A DNA stretch of 64,000 nt from Nomia melanderi (lineage: Eukaryota > Arthropoda > Insecta > Hymenoptera > Halictidae). The stretch lies in the NCBI RefSeq assembly GCF_051020985.1, contig NC_135007.1, positions 5,709,501 to 5,773,500 on the forward strand, written 5' to 3'. The notes beneath the pieces were generated by a model. The model did not search any database. It was not told the origin of the DNA and saw only the letters and a list, made by a program, of their open reading frames with translations. Position 1 is the first letter of the stretch, and each line of letters opens with the position of its first letter. The position numbers were made by a program, and so were the translations under genes. Shown in pieces: positions 48,009-60,378 of the stretch.

Positions 48009-49854
48009 CGATTTATTATCACAGCTCTTTCATTACACTATTATGTAGTTAGTTACGTTCCTAAATATTTTTATTCGATATTAATCTTCTTATTGTAGTT
48101 GTTATCAAGCAATTCAGAAACGCCGGACATCGGTGATCACAATGATAGTCGACGACTGAAATATTCGGAAGCTAGACGAAATGTTACGAAAAATCTTTGT
48201 CGAAAACTCCGTAAACACTGCTATAGTATTAATTCAGCTAATATAATTCAAACGAATTATTAACCTTCGTTAGGACATAAATGCTCCTTTATCGAGCACT
48301 CATTTTCTTGTGTTACAGTGTAAAATGATAACATAATATTCTATCTAATATTCTATTTCTAAAAGATTACTTGAGTATATTTCTTTTATGGTAATTAAAC
48401 TACAAGCTTTCATAAATTCAAGAAAACGAGAAGTATATAGTTTAATGAAATTAGATTTCGAATGATTATACATTCACGAAAGTGTCCAACTACTAATAAA
48501 ATACCTCTTCCAGCGAAACAACCTCCAATACGACATTACACCACTCTACCGAGAATAAAATTCAACTGCGCTCCCTTGAAGATTGCCCACGAAAACGATA
48601 ACTTGCGTAACCCGTCCGCAGCCTAGTTACAACGATCTATAACTCCGAGACTCTTCGATCGCCGTGACAAAAACGAAAAATAGAGTGTAACGAGGAACGC
48701 GCGAGCGCTGCGATATAGAATAATCGCTAAAACGAATGCTTCAGGGTGACTCTATCGTCGCAATTAAATCGCGCAACCGTGGAAACGAGCAAGATAGTCG
48801 GCTCTGGAGCGAGGAAAAGAAGGAACAGATAGAAAGGAAGCCGGAGAACGACAAACAACAGGCTCGGGACGGGGTAATACACCAGAGGACTCGATTACGG
48901 TGAACCTTGTGCCACATTATTTCGTGTATATCATTCCCACGCAAATGTCGCGCCGGCAGCGGCGCCCGTTCCTCCCTCGTTGAATCTTAATAGCGCTCTT
49001 TAATGGGCAGCCTAATAAAACCGGAGTACACGTATCGTTGATGTTCTTCTGTCAATAAACGAGAGGCCAGCCGTCTGGTAAACCGGGGAGAGACGTATTG
49101 CGAGAAAAACTGGAAAGAGGAGAGACCGGAGGTGTTAATGGAGGGAGCCGAGAGTTATTGCACGCTCCGGAGAGAGGACGTTGCACGCCCGCTATTGAGA
49201 ACACGCGAGACGTGCCCGTGGGTTGAACGGGAATTGATTATCGAGACGGAGCCGTGGGTTCGACTTTTTCAACTTTTACATCGCGCGCGTTTAATATAGG
49301 GATATGCTCCTCGTTTTCCCGAGAAGGCAACGGCCATCCTGGCGAGATGCAATTTTACGACGGAACAAATTCGTGGCTGAACTGAAGTTTCCTGATTATT
49401 AATGGAATTACGAATCGTTAGGTGATAAAACACGTTTAACCACCATCCCGATTCGTTTCGCGCGATAATTATATTCGTGTTAACATTTGGGTCGGGACAA
49501 ATAAAAGTGATATGGTTCTGTGGAATTGCCTGGTTCGGATTTCTTGTTTTATGTATATTGGAGATGCAGAACGCTTCGCTGGGAAATTGTTAGATGAATT
49601 AGTGACGTTCGTGCTAAAACTAAAATCGATCGAAAGACTAATGAATTTCTTTCGTCATTTTTTATTGCATTTGTATAATTATATAGATGTTATAATTGCC
49701 ATTATTTTGTATTAACAATTTTCATTACAATTACCATTTGTAAAGTTTTATACTTTCATAATTTTTAAGAATATATGAAAATTTCAACTGATCGATACTT
49801 GCAGTGTTAATTGTCGCAAACGATTCAGTTTCCATCATCGCGTCACTACAATGA

Positions 49855-50024
49855 TTGGTCCATCCCATAAATAATGCGGTTTTTTATATTTCTTTCATTT
49901 TTAAACATAAGGATAAACAAAACTTTTTTACATTAAATGTTTTACATTAAAAACAGTTTTGTTTATTTTTATTTACAAAAATAAAGGAAATATAAAAAGC
50001 CGCATTATTTATAGGATGGCCCAA
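49855..50024. mobile_element. Palindromic mariner-type MITE
   Basis: 170 bases that are nearly a complete inverted repeat: TTGGTCCATCCCATAAATAA then TGCGG at the left, and CCGCATTATTTATAGGATGG then CCCAA at the right, with arms continuing to the centre. The termini and the TA flanks (right side) fit Tc1/mariner-type elements. Confidence 0.7.
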
Positions 50025-51189
50025 TATAATTATCTTTAATTTCCGATTATAATCACAATTATTTATTTGTAACGTGTCGTTATATTTTCGTAATTTTTAT
50101 AGGCAATTATGAACTGGACGATTTAACTAGCCGGCAGTTAGAGCGTTAAATGTCGCAAACGACTGTGTTTCCAGCATCGTGTCACTACCCCCACGGATGC
50201 AACGATCGTTGACCCGCGAAAACAACCAGCCGTAGAGGGGAAAAACGTCTTGTCGCAAGAACGGTGTAATACGTCAATTATCAACGCGGGGCGTAAATGG
50301 GAAATGGCCTCGGGTAAAGGAGAGTCCCGTGCGTTTTACAGCCTCTACGTGACCTAATAGATGGTAAGCGGAGTCCCGTAAAGAACTGAAAGGGGCGATA
50401 GAATAATATCGCGCGGCGACACCCACGCCCGACGTTAATAGCGATCGTTTTCCGAGAGATACGGCTTAATTAAGATCAACGATTAACCAAAGCCCGATAG
50501 TTTCCTATACGTCAATCAGTGGACGCTTCGGGTTCTTGGAAATCTGAACGCATCTGCTCTGAATCTGTGTATTCTCCTTAACAGTAGACTATTTTCATCA
50601 TTTATACAATCTTGAATAATTGCCAAAATTGAAGTTGTTGGTTATAGCAAGTGTTAAAAGATTAATTCATAAAATTAATCAATTTATTAATTTGATTAAC
50701 AAACCCTTAATCTCATCAAAAATCCGAATTTCAAGTATATTAAAGCACTATTTCTAGGAATCAAAGTTTTCAGAAGAAACCTTTACAATCCCGAAAACTC
50801 GTTTGATTTTAACGCAACAGAATCTCCAAACCAATAAAACCAACAAAACACGTCAAACAGTAGAACAAAAATAGAATCCTACTAATAGACGTCCAATTAA
50901 ACTACTCTTTCACAATATCCGTAACAAAATGTTCGAATGCTCCAAAACCCAGAGCGAATCTCAGTAGAAGAAACAAAGTTTATAGCGGCGCGGAGAGTTA
51001 GAAGATTAAGACAACGTTAAACGGCCCCCAGGTTCCTTTAAAATTCGTGTCTTGAGGAAGAAAGCTCGTAAAACTGGAGAACCGTGTGAATTCACGGAAA
51101 TTCGGTGGATCCGATAAAGCCCGCAGGAAATCAGAAAGCACGCTAGATTTCGCATCCTTTTAAACCGCTTATCTTTATTCCGGGCGGAG

Positions 51190-51225
51190 TATAAAGCGCG
51201 GCTCTGTCGAGGCCGAGCAAGTCAG
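51190..51225 (+). promoter_or_regulatory. Possible TATA/Inr core promoter, + strand
   Basis: TATAAA at 51190-51195 in GC-rich DNA, with an arthropod-like initiator core TCAG at 51222-51225, roughly 30 bases downstream. A (CAGC)n repeat follows directly. No recognisable downstream coding exon was found; the first ATG (GCCATGG, near 51355) opens only a six-codon frame unless it is spliced. Confidence 0.3.
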
Positions 51226-51243
51226 CCAGCCAGCCAGCCAGCC
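51223..51243. repeat. (CAGC)5 tetranucleotide repeat
   Basis: Five tandem CAGC units just after the possible transcription start. Confidence 0.9.
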
Positions 51244-51600
51244 ACTTGTGTGCTTGGCCTAAAACAACACGCCGATCCCCTGCCACCCGGCTCGAGTGTC
51301 ACTGGCCTTATCGGCGGCAGCGCGTGTGTGTCGTGCGTGCGAAGACCGAGGCGCCATGGGTTCGCAAACACGTTGAGACCGGTCGGGTCTCTACGAAGAA
51401 TAGTGGGGCCCCTTTTCACTCCTTTAAAAACTGGAAATCTCGTTTCCGGAAAGAACCAGTGACGCAATTCTCCCTGGCCAATTGGGGATTTAACCTCTTG
51501 CGCAGCAAATTAATTCAGAGATTTGGAAAAGTCTTGCGCGAACGATTTTGTTTTTATATACTTCACGCAGATGTGTACAGTACTATTGTTTAGCAATCTG

Positions 51601-51834
51601 TTAACTGTGGAATTTAATTTCTGAAATCTCTGGTAATGCTCGCAATAAAATCAAATAATCAAATGTATACTCGTCTAACGAAGGCCAAATGCATCTATAG
51701 TATATTCTAGCGAAAAGTTAAAGCAAAACGAAGGAGAACTACATATTTATCTGAAAAAATAAATAATTTATCATTGAAAGAATTAGCATCAATTTGAGTT
51801 TAAGATGACGTGTATACTGGTCGAACGCAGTTAA
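51601..51834. mobile_element. TTAA-type MITE, type F copy 3
   Basis: Left TTAACTGTGGAATTTAAT; right TCGAACGCAGTTAA. 234 bases, the longest of the three copies. Confidence 0.65.
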
Positions 51835-53468
51835 CTGATTAATCATCTTGTACAGAGTAATACATTTCAGAAGAATCTAATATGTGCAATGCAGCCAGAT
51901 TATGGGTGTGTATAAGATGTCACTGGCAGTTTTGGAACAAAAACATCGACGTGCGTGGTACGTCTTTCTAGCGCCAGAAGTTAACCCTCTGAGTAGTGGT
52001 TTGGGTTAATTTAGACCTATGTTTTGCGAAGTCGCCGTGAAATAAGTTTAATCTTTGCACTCGAGAGACGACTCTCAGTCGCTACACGATTCGATACAGC
52101 AAAATCATAAAGTTTGATGTTTAATGTTAAGCTTTGCATGATGCAAGGATATGTATGAGAAATATTGAAATGAAGTAGCCTTGTTCATTAATTTATGTGT
52201 AATTTCTTGGCAATACAGTTTTAAAATACGTTGTCTGTATCCCATCAGAAAATGTTAAATATTCTAGTGAAAAACTTTCGATGGGTTCAATTTGAATGTA
52301 ACGATTATTGTCAGAAAATCTATATGTAAAACATACTCTGCATGAAACATCACTAGGTGCAGGGTAAGTACGGGGTAGTTCAAGTCTATTTGCATAAAGT
52401 TTCAAATGCAAGTTATAATTTGATTATCGTTTTGTAATAATTAAAGATGCAAGACCTATAACGTCTTGTAAATTTATTATAGAGAATCTATAATATTACA
52501 CATTACATACCTATGAAATATATGTATAAAAAAAAACGCTTTTTATTTATTTTACTTATTTAACTCATATTTCTTCATTTAATTATATTCTAATAGATTG
52601 TCCAGTGAATATATCAATTATTATAAGCAAAAGAATCGCATGAATAATAAAATAATGAAGGATACGCGTGGGTTAAATATAACCTATCACGTAGGTCCGC
52701 GGGATTATCGACGTTGGTATTTCAAGGATTAAATGATGGTTTTTTTTCCTCTCGTTTTCTGGATATTCGGAGACGATAGGAGGGTCGCGATAAAATGGAA
52801 GAGCCGAGAGGATCGTGGACCGAGCAGAGCACAAGGCCGTGAAGAAACACTCTACTCCGCTTATCTTGTTTTCGATAGGACTTCAAGGACGTGAAATGTG
52901 CTCCCGTCTGATGCTCTTTCGAGATTGATCTTGGTCGCCCACACACATACTACGAATATACAATAATAGTTCGAGTTATCGTTGGTGTTTTATTTATTCG
53001 AATATAATTATTCATTCATTCTGTTCTACACGGAGAACTCGTTACTCAATGGATACAGCCTAACTTGTTACAGCTTAGGGTTCTTCGGATCGTTCATACG
53101 AAGCTGGCTACCGTTGAAAGTAAGATAAGCAGACCCCTGCTTACTTTTCCATTCTGGTTTTCCATTCTTAAACTACAATTTTAATTTCGTAGTAAGAAAA
53201 GGAGAAATTATCGCTAATAACTTTGATCGTTGATACGATACAAAAATTTGTTTAAAGATAGAAGTTGGTTAATTAATTTCTTTTGCTACCTATGTTCAAT
53301 AGATAAACAATTATAAAAGTAAATAAAAGTAAAAAAAATTATATATACTTAAGACGGTTAAAGAAAACAAAACAAAAGCAAGTAGGATTAGGTCAAACTA
53401 ACGAGATGGATACGCGTATTGTTGAAACATCCATCATTCCCGATGATTCCACGAGCAGTGAGTAATTC

Positions 53469-53521
53469 CTGCGTCGCAGTAGCAAAACAAATCGATTCTC
53501 AGTGTGATTTCTGCGACGCAG
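53469..53521. repeat. Short inverted repeat with palindromic arms
   Basis: CTGCGTCGCAG at 53469-53479 and its exact reverse complement CTGCGACGCAG at 53511-53521. Each arm is itself a palindrome around one central base. Confidence 0.7.
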
Positions 53522-56500
53522 TACCGAGGAGGACCTAATTTATCGCACCCTCAAGTGTCTGTCGTTTTCTCTTCCCGGGTCCCATGGCGTAGAAAATCCA
53601 AACGATCGTTCGAAACGCCCCAGGGTTCGTGCTATGTTACGCAGGCACGTACGGATTGAGGGATCCCCCCAAAACAACGCGAAATATTCGAGGGTTGCGA
53701 CGACGAGTATTCTCGGAATATTTCTCGATATCAGAATAAGTCTTCCAAGAAGAAGTTGGAAGGTGATTTTTTGCTTTCTAAATGTAGTAGATTGCAAATT
53801 TCGTGTGTTTATAGTAGACATGATGGTCAGAAATTCGATACAATAAAAAGATCAATTGAATATTTGAAAACTGTTATTTAGCATAGATTTTTATCAAGCC
53901 CTTAACAAAGGAATATGATTTATTTTGATTAAAATTTCATTTTAATCAAATTTCTGTGAATTAACATTTAAAAATTTGTTCGCCGAAGCATCTGCAATCT
54001 GAAGTGTCAGTTACAATAAAATCGTAAAACAGATATTAACTACGCGTGAGCAGTTATTTCCATAAAAACAGCTGTAAGACTAACAATTTCCTAGTCACCA
54101 AATGAACTTGATTTACAATCGCAATTGCAACATCATCTAACGAACGTAAGAAATGTAACGAATGTAATCGCAAGGCTATATAAAATATTGCAAAAGAAAA
54201 ATTTTAAAAGTTATATGAAGTTTAAGATATGTCCAAAGTTTCATTGCAATTCATTATGTATAAATAAAGTATACTGAAGTTTATTTAGGTTGTTTCATTT
54301 TCATATTTAATTACAGAATAATAAGCGGTCACATGGAATAGCTTCTGCGTAAAATTACCGGTCAACAATGTGTAAATTAAAATTACATACACTCTTATAC
54401 CATTATCGTGCAGGTCGAGTATTTTCTTTCTTTAACATTGCGTGTCTCTAAGGATTAAACAAACAAAATTCGTAGAGCTCCAGTTTCAAAGGACACGATG
54501 TAACTCCGGAAGACCTGGTCCAGATAATGCCGTTTGAAATGTTTCAAAACGAGCCAATAAGAAAAAAAACGTCATTTGATAAAACGTATCGCGAGGCTGG
54601 TCCTCAGCCAGCGGGGAAGAAGATTCAGTTCAATTGAGCACGGTCAAGTCACGCGAGCGTTCGATCTGGCTCGGCCGACGCATCGATACGGTGTTGAGGC
54701 GAAATGAGCACTCAAGGTCACCGGATGAAATCCGATTAGCGCGAGCTTGGCATGGACACGGGATGTCGTCGACGAGATCAACGGGAGTAACGAGAAGAAA
54801 CACGAGGGAGGCTCGGGAAATATGAGGCTAGAAAAACGTCAAGAAGCCAGTAAAACGAGAGACGAGGAAAGGAAACAAAGAAACTTTGAAAGTTCGATGC
54901 TCCTCTGTTATCAGTGAACGATACAAACACCGACAGAAGGCGCGCGAGCGATCTCACATTAGTCTCTGTTCGCCAACGACGTCACCGAATCGATTGTCGG
55001 TACACCACGTGATAACCAGACTATGGATCTTCATGCAAATCAATTCGTGTAAGTTTTTGAAATTATAATCAGCGAAATAGAATTACTACTATAAATGATA
55101 TTTCCTGATGAATATTATAACAAGCATTACACTTTAGATAACTTTATTTAAAACTTTTAAAGACTTTAACACCACACCTTGGAATTTTAACCTTCGTTCT
55201 GTAATTTTAGCCATCATTAAATAGATATTCTTAACTTATATTATTTTTGCATTCAACAGCTCACGTCATTTCATGCCTTATGCGTTCTGTGCAATTTTAC
55301 ATTTCCAAATTCCCAGTCTAGTGATAACGAACATATTTTCTCTTTCTTGTTCGCTGATTCAGATGATATCGTTCGTGTCTATCGCGTGTGTACCATTTCC
55401 CTCGACGGTTCTGTCCTAATGGTGTATTCCAAGAGGACAAAGGCCAAGCATGTTAAAGCAACGTCGAAGCAACTGGTCACGCGGAGTTTTGGTTTTGTGG
55501 AAAAGAAATAAAAAGAATACGGTGGAGATAAGATGTTCGTTGAGGTCTTCTTGATAATCGCGCGAACCGTTAGAATATTACTCTTGCTGCGGTTGGGAGT
55601 TTTTCCATTAAATTATCGTCGGGCGAGTGAAATTAAGATTGTGAGAAGAAGTAAAGGATGTGGATATATAAAACATGTAGAAAGATTTTTACATTTTGGC
55701 ATATCTACGAATAAATGGCTTCAAGCAGTAAAATAATCATTATTTTTTATATTTCATTTCTTAGTTTAGATTGAATATATGAAAGTAAAAATATGATACA
55801 TAATTTAGCATTTCATGTTTGTTAATACGGTAATATTTAAAGTAGACCCGTCTATGCAGTGACAAATTCTTTGTGAAAATATTTTTCTTTCTTGCCACTA
55901 GAAGTTATTTTATAAAATGATTATTAGTATCATATTAATCGTACATTTCGTATCGTTATCATAAGTATTAAAAATGCAACATATTTATACTAAACGAATC
56001 TAATTAAAAATATTAAATTCAAAGTTTCTCCAGCTATATTGATCGTATCATTAAGGGTTGGAAAATACTTTACGTATCAGTGCTAGGTATCCGTTAACGC
56101 CACCATGTCTACTGACTGAAACTTCCTATCACAACTGGGAGTTTACGCAGGCCTCGAATTTCGCGGGAAACCAGCACGCGATAGAAACTCGTGCCCGTGA
56201 TAAAGAGGAATCCCACTTACGTCCGACAAATGAGCATCATAATTGATTAAATTTAACCAATCACTGAAACTGAAGCTGTTGAATCTCCTGATTTTGACTT
56301 TTACAATGGAATACAGTGAAGGAACGTCCGAAAAATTTGATAAAAAATAATTCTTACATAATATAAACATATAAAGGCAACCCCTTGAGTTCTAAAAACA
56401 GAGATGAGAAATATGTTCGACAAAACAGTTTAAAAATTAGAAAAATTGTGCGTCTCTTAATAAAGCATTCAACTATACAAGCAGATTCTAATTTAATAAA

Positions 56501-57477
56501 CTCTCTCTATATTCTTCAGGTACTGATTTTGCTAACTATAATATTTAATTATATAAACACAATATATCCTCTTCACGCAATATTAAAAAAAGTAACTAAA
56601 AAGATCCCACTAACTTCCTACTACCTTAATCTCCTCCACGTAGATTACAAAATGGAGGTCAACACAAACACCTAACTTTAATAGCAAGTACGTTAGTACA
56701 TTAATAGAAATCTACAAAGCTAATTGATTAATGATCACTTCTACCTAAATCACAAACTAAACAATCTCTCCACGTTCAGAATGAACCACAACAAGAACAA
56801 ATTAACAATCTACGTGCTTCAGTCAAACTCCCCTACTACTATTCTAGCATTCAACCTCCAACATTTTCCTGCCTTTGACACATAAACGACATACAAAAGA
56901 CCACTCGAACGGATTTCAGATTCAAGTTTCAAATTCAAAGATAAGCGTAGCAAAAGCTCGTGAAAGCTAGGGGAATCCTATGGGAGACCAATTGTGATGA
57001 TCGAGGACACTGTGACAATCTGTTCGGTAAGGGTTCCACCCAGCGAAGAAAAAAACCGGTCAGCGAGTGGCGCCATAAACAATGACTTTCTAACCGAGAT
57101 GGACATGCGAGAGAGTCCGGACGCGAAAGGAGGCATCGTAGGGAGCTGATAGATCCCCAGATGCTGGTATGTAACGGGGCCGTGAAGTATGGTCCGGGTC
57201 GAGGATATAAAGACGTCGTGAACAAGCACGGGGAACGGTGAACGCGGTCCGTTCGATCTCGCGTTTAACCTTTCGCATGTTTTCTCTCCAGTGAAATTAA
57301 CGAGCAACCGATAAGTCGGTAGATTCGGGTGTTTAACACTTTCAGTGCTGCGTCTCTTAACAATGAGCCACAATTGCTCAAATAGGAATCATTTTTGTAT
57401 TTTTCTTATACGTGTCCATTGAATACAATAATGAAACCCCATTTTCAAACATGATAAATGTACACTACTTGGTAAAA

Positions 57478-57695
57478 TTAACCCTTAGTCATATAATATC
57501 GTGTCAGATTTGTGATGAAATAAATGATAAATGTAAATTTTATTCATTCTTTTTGAATGTAAATTAATACAACTTTTCTATTGCTGATCTTTAACTGTCA
57601 GAAGTTCTTTTCTTATTATAATAAGTTGTTAACGCTAAATTTTAATAATTTCATCAAGCACAGCAATAACAAAAAATCATAGGGCAAAGGGTTAA
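57478..57695 (-). mobile_element. TTAA-type MITE, type E copy 4, inverted
   Basis: Left TTAACCCTTAGTCATATAAT; right AATCATAGGGCAAAGGGTTAA. Relative to copies 1-3 it is inverted (ATCGTGTCAGA here is the inverse of TCTGACACAAT there). 218 bases. Confidence 0.65.
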
Positions 57696-60363
57696 TAGTT
57701 ACTACATTATAATCGAAAAATTGCCAATCTTCAAAATCCTATAACCGTGCAATTAAAAATCGTGCAACATTCTGCCTAGGTTCATTACGGAATGTAAATC
57801 TTCTACTGTCATCTGCCATAAGTCATCTTTCCCTACGATGTTTCTGCGTTACGTAACGGATGGGAAGGTAAACATACCTTTCCGCTTTCAAAATGTTGGT
57901 ATCCAAAGTGTTGACACGTAAATTTTCAACGAACACACAAGCTTTCGGTAACGCGAAGCAACAAGGCGATAACAGTCGGTCAACGACAAATATTTTTCAC
58001 GCGCAGCTATTGAACCGTCGCTATTGAATATTTGATTAACCGTCGAGCAGTAATCCGGCGAGTCAAAAAACACATTCGTTGAAAATTCGTCGTTTGGTGT
58101 TAAAGACCGGACAAGCTGGCTATGAGTCACGCGTAATCGACGAAGCCGTCGCGGAAACCGCTCCGCTGGCTTTGTAATCGGCTCACATTAGCCAATCGCG
58201 CGTAATATCGTGACACGGACCCGCTCGAGAAACTTTAAGGCAAACTTTCGTCGCGCGAGAGCACACCGCGTAGAACCGTCTTATTTGCTCTCTCGGGCAC
58301 CCGCAAACATGTTTACCCTCAATTACGTTAAAATTTTTTACGTTTACCCGGAGATCCGGCGCAATAAGCGCGTGTAAATTAATGTGTACAAACAGCGACC
58401 GCCGAAAAGGACGTTTAGAAATGAACAATGGTCTGAACATTTGCAATCCATGAGATTGTTCTACGGAATGCATCTTCTGGAGTATTTTTCTTAAATAGAA
58501 ACAAAATTTAGTCGAGATTGTTAGGTTTAGTGTCAACTTAAAGGGCAGCTGTTGTTAGATGTTATTCTATTATAAAGAATACTTTAAAATGAATATGAAA
58601 CTTGATTCAGTTTGGAACACTCTTTATGCTTAAAATATTGGAGCAACAAAGGAAATAATTAGGTTTGTCCTTAAGACTGAGGTAACAGAGACATGCTTGA
58701 ATAATAGTTTTATTAATGAGGTAAAATTAAAAAATTGAAACACGAAATGTTTCGCATGTTGGTTCTTAAGAGATTTATAAAAGAGCCGAATGTATCATAT
58801 TGACTGTAGACTTTAATCTAGGTACACACTGTATTACCAGTAAAATTTTATAATTTCTAAATAAATATTTAATTCCCTAATGAAAAAGTAACTCGCTCAG
58901 AACTGAAAATAAACAATCGATCTCTCTTAACATTAATTAACAATGATACATACAATAAAAAATGTTCATTTCTTCAATAAAATGTTCTAAAATCAAATAA
59001 TATTCAATAATCTTAAATAACACAAAATAATATGAAGTAAAACTATTGAGACATTGAGATTTCCTTATGAGGAAACAATAGAGAAAGCATAACAAACATT
59101 TTACACTAATTCAAGCTTTGACTATTTGTAGAAATTAGCAATAACTACCGCAGTGTGAGATGTTTAACACTAAAGATCGTGTTGCGCCTATTAAACGCGT
59201 CAAGTGCCTCTGACACAAATAGCATATCAATCACTTTCCCCCTACGCACGGGATCTCACACTTTCCCATAGTTGGATTTCTAATTACAGTCGGTATACAC
59301 ATGGCGCATGAATTTATGGCGCATGGGGTGTTGGACTTCCCTAGGAAACTCGGCTACTGGGGTTCAACCCTCAACCGGTAGGACGGGATCAAAATAACCC
59401 GCACCACAATTCTACCGAGGTGTCCTGCGAGACTGGTTATAACAGTTGGTTACCTGAGTTGGCTCCTTTCATCGGTAACCTGTTGACAAAACTTCACGGA
59501 CAAAAAGTTTGATTATGCGCTTTTTCTTCATTGTCATATGCAAACCGCGATATCACGTTCGTTAATAGTATTCATTTCAGTAACAGTCTTTTCGATGACA
59601 ATGTACTATTAAATACAATATGACCAATTCAGAACATGCCTGAGATATCTATGAAAGAGATTTTGATATTAGTTATCAAATGTTACTTGCCTTAAAACTC
59701 AATAAAAGTTCGAAGAAAATTAATTCGATTTTCTTCATACTATATACCTTTGATTTATATTTCAACTCTATTTTACTAGAATAAATATTTCTATTTTTAA
59801 CCCTTAACGAACGGACCATGTAGATTTACGTTTTTGCTTGAATTTTTATAACATTGTGTCAGTTTTACATTTCTATGCGCATTGGGTTTCTTTTGTTACC
59901 ATTAGTCACAGTACTATCTGTCTGTTGAACCTGCTGCGCAGTTTTGCATTTTAGGCAATATTTTTCCATTTTGTATTTCTTAAACCATACATACGTACTT
60001 ATTTAACTGTCTTAAAAATGCCCGGAAACCGAGAAAGACAAAAAAAAAACAACTCATTCACTAAGTGCTAATAAGCTACACGCTTGAAATTTTGTTCGCA
60101 AGTACAATTGCGTTGAACGCGAATTCGTAGTCAAATTCTAGCCAAAAGAAGCATTCAACGTATACATACAAGTTCCTCAACGGAAACAGCAGGGGAAGAT
60201 GACTAATCAGCAACTGAAGATTCATGCTTTCTTCCTCTTCCATTAATCAAAGACTGCTATTAAAAGCCACAATCGAGAACATACAATCAAAAGAAAAAGA
60301 CCCGTCATATTTAACCAACCGAAAAAAGGCACAAAACAAAAGGAGAAGAAACGAAACCCGTAC

Positions 60364-60378
60364 CTTGGCGGGGTTCAT
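60364..60378 (-). CDS. Sesn: Candidate sestrin first coding exon (five codons)
   Basis: On the - strand ATG AAC CCC GCC AAG is followed directly by a donor (GTACGG), phase 0, which fits the phase 0 acceptor at 34249; the join would read MNPAKTHVLL. An in-frame TGA directly precedes the ATG. The surrounding DNA (60220-61450) is GC-rich like a transcribed or promoter region. The evidence is only phase, start context and composition; another upstream exon carrying the vertebrate-like GPS-FIP segment cannot be excluded. Confidence 0.3.

Larger units (their letters stand above)
34250..60363 (-). other. Sesn: Presumed sestrin first intron (about 26 kb)
   Basis: No coding exon of a known family was recognised here on either strand. 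AT-rich DNA alternates with GC- and CpG-richer islands of 0.2-0.9 kb, for example 36000-36510, 40840-41270, 42170-42760, 44140-44360, 45430-45680, 46320-46760, 47210-47700, 48540-49490, 50150-50560, 50940-51560, 52660-52950, 53380-53700, 54440-55040, 56930-57300 and 57830-58420. Such islands could be enhancers, alternative first exons or nested noncoding genes. Eight TTAA-type elements or fragments, a mariner palindrome and a long-inverted-repeat element lie between the islands. If the exon at 60364 is wrong, part of this would be intergenic. Confidence 0.45.

Noticed and set aside
51246..51593. 115-codon + strand frame after the TATA box
   Set aside because: It has no ATG near its start and no recognised domain; kept only as part of the possible promoter island.
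56935..57373. 131-codon - strand frame as an upstream sestrin exon
   Set aside because: No similarity to sestrin N termini; other frames are open over the same GC island.
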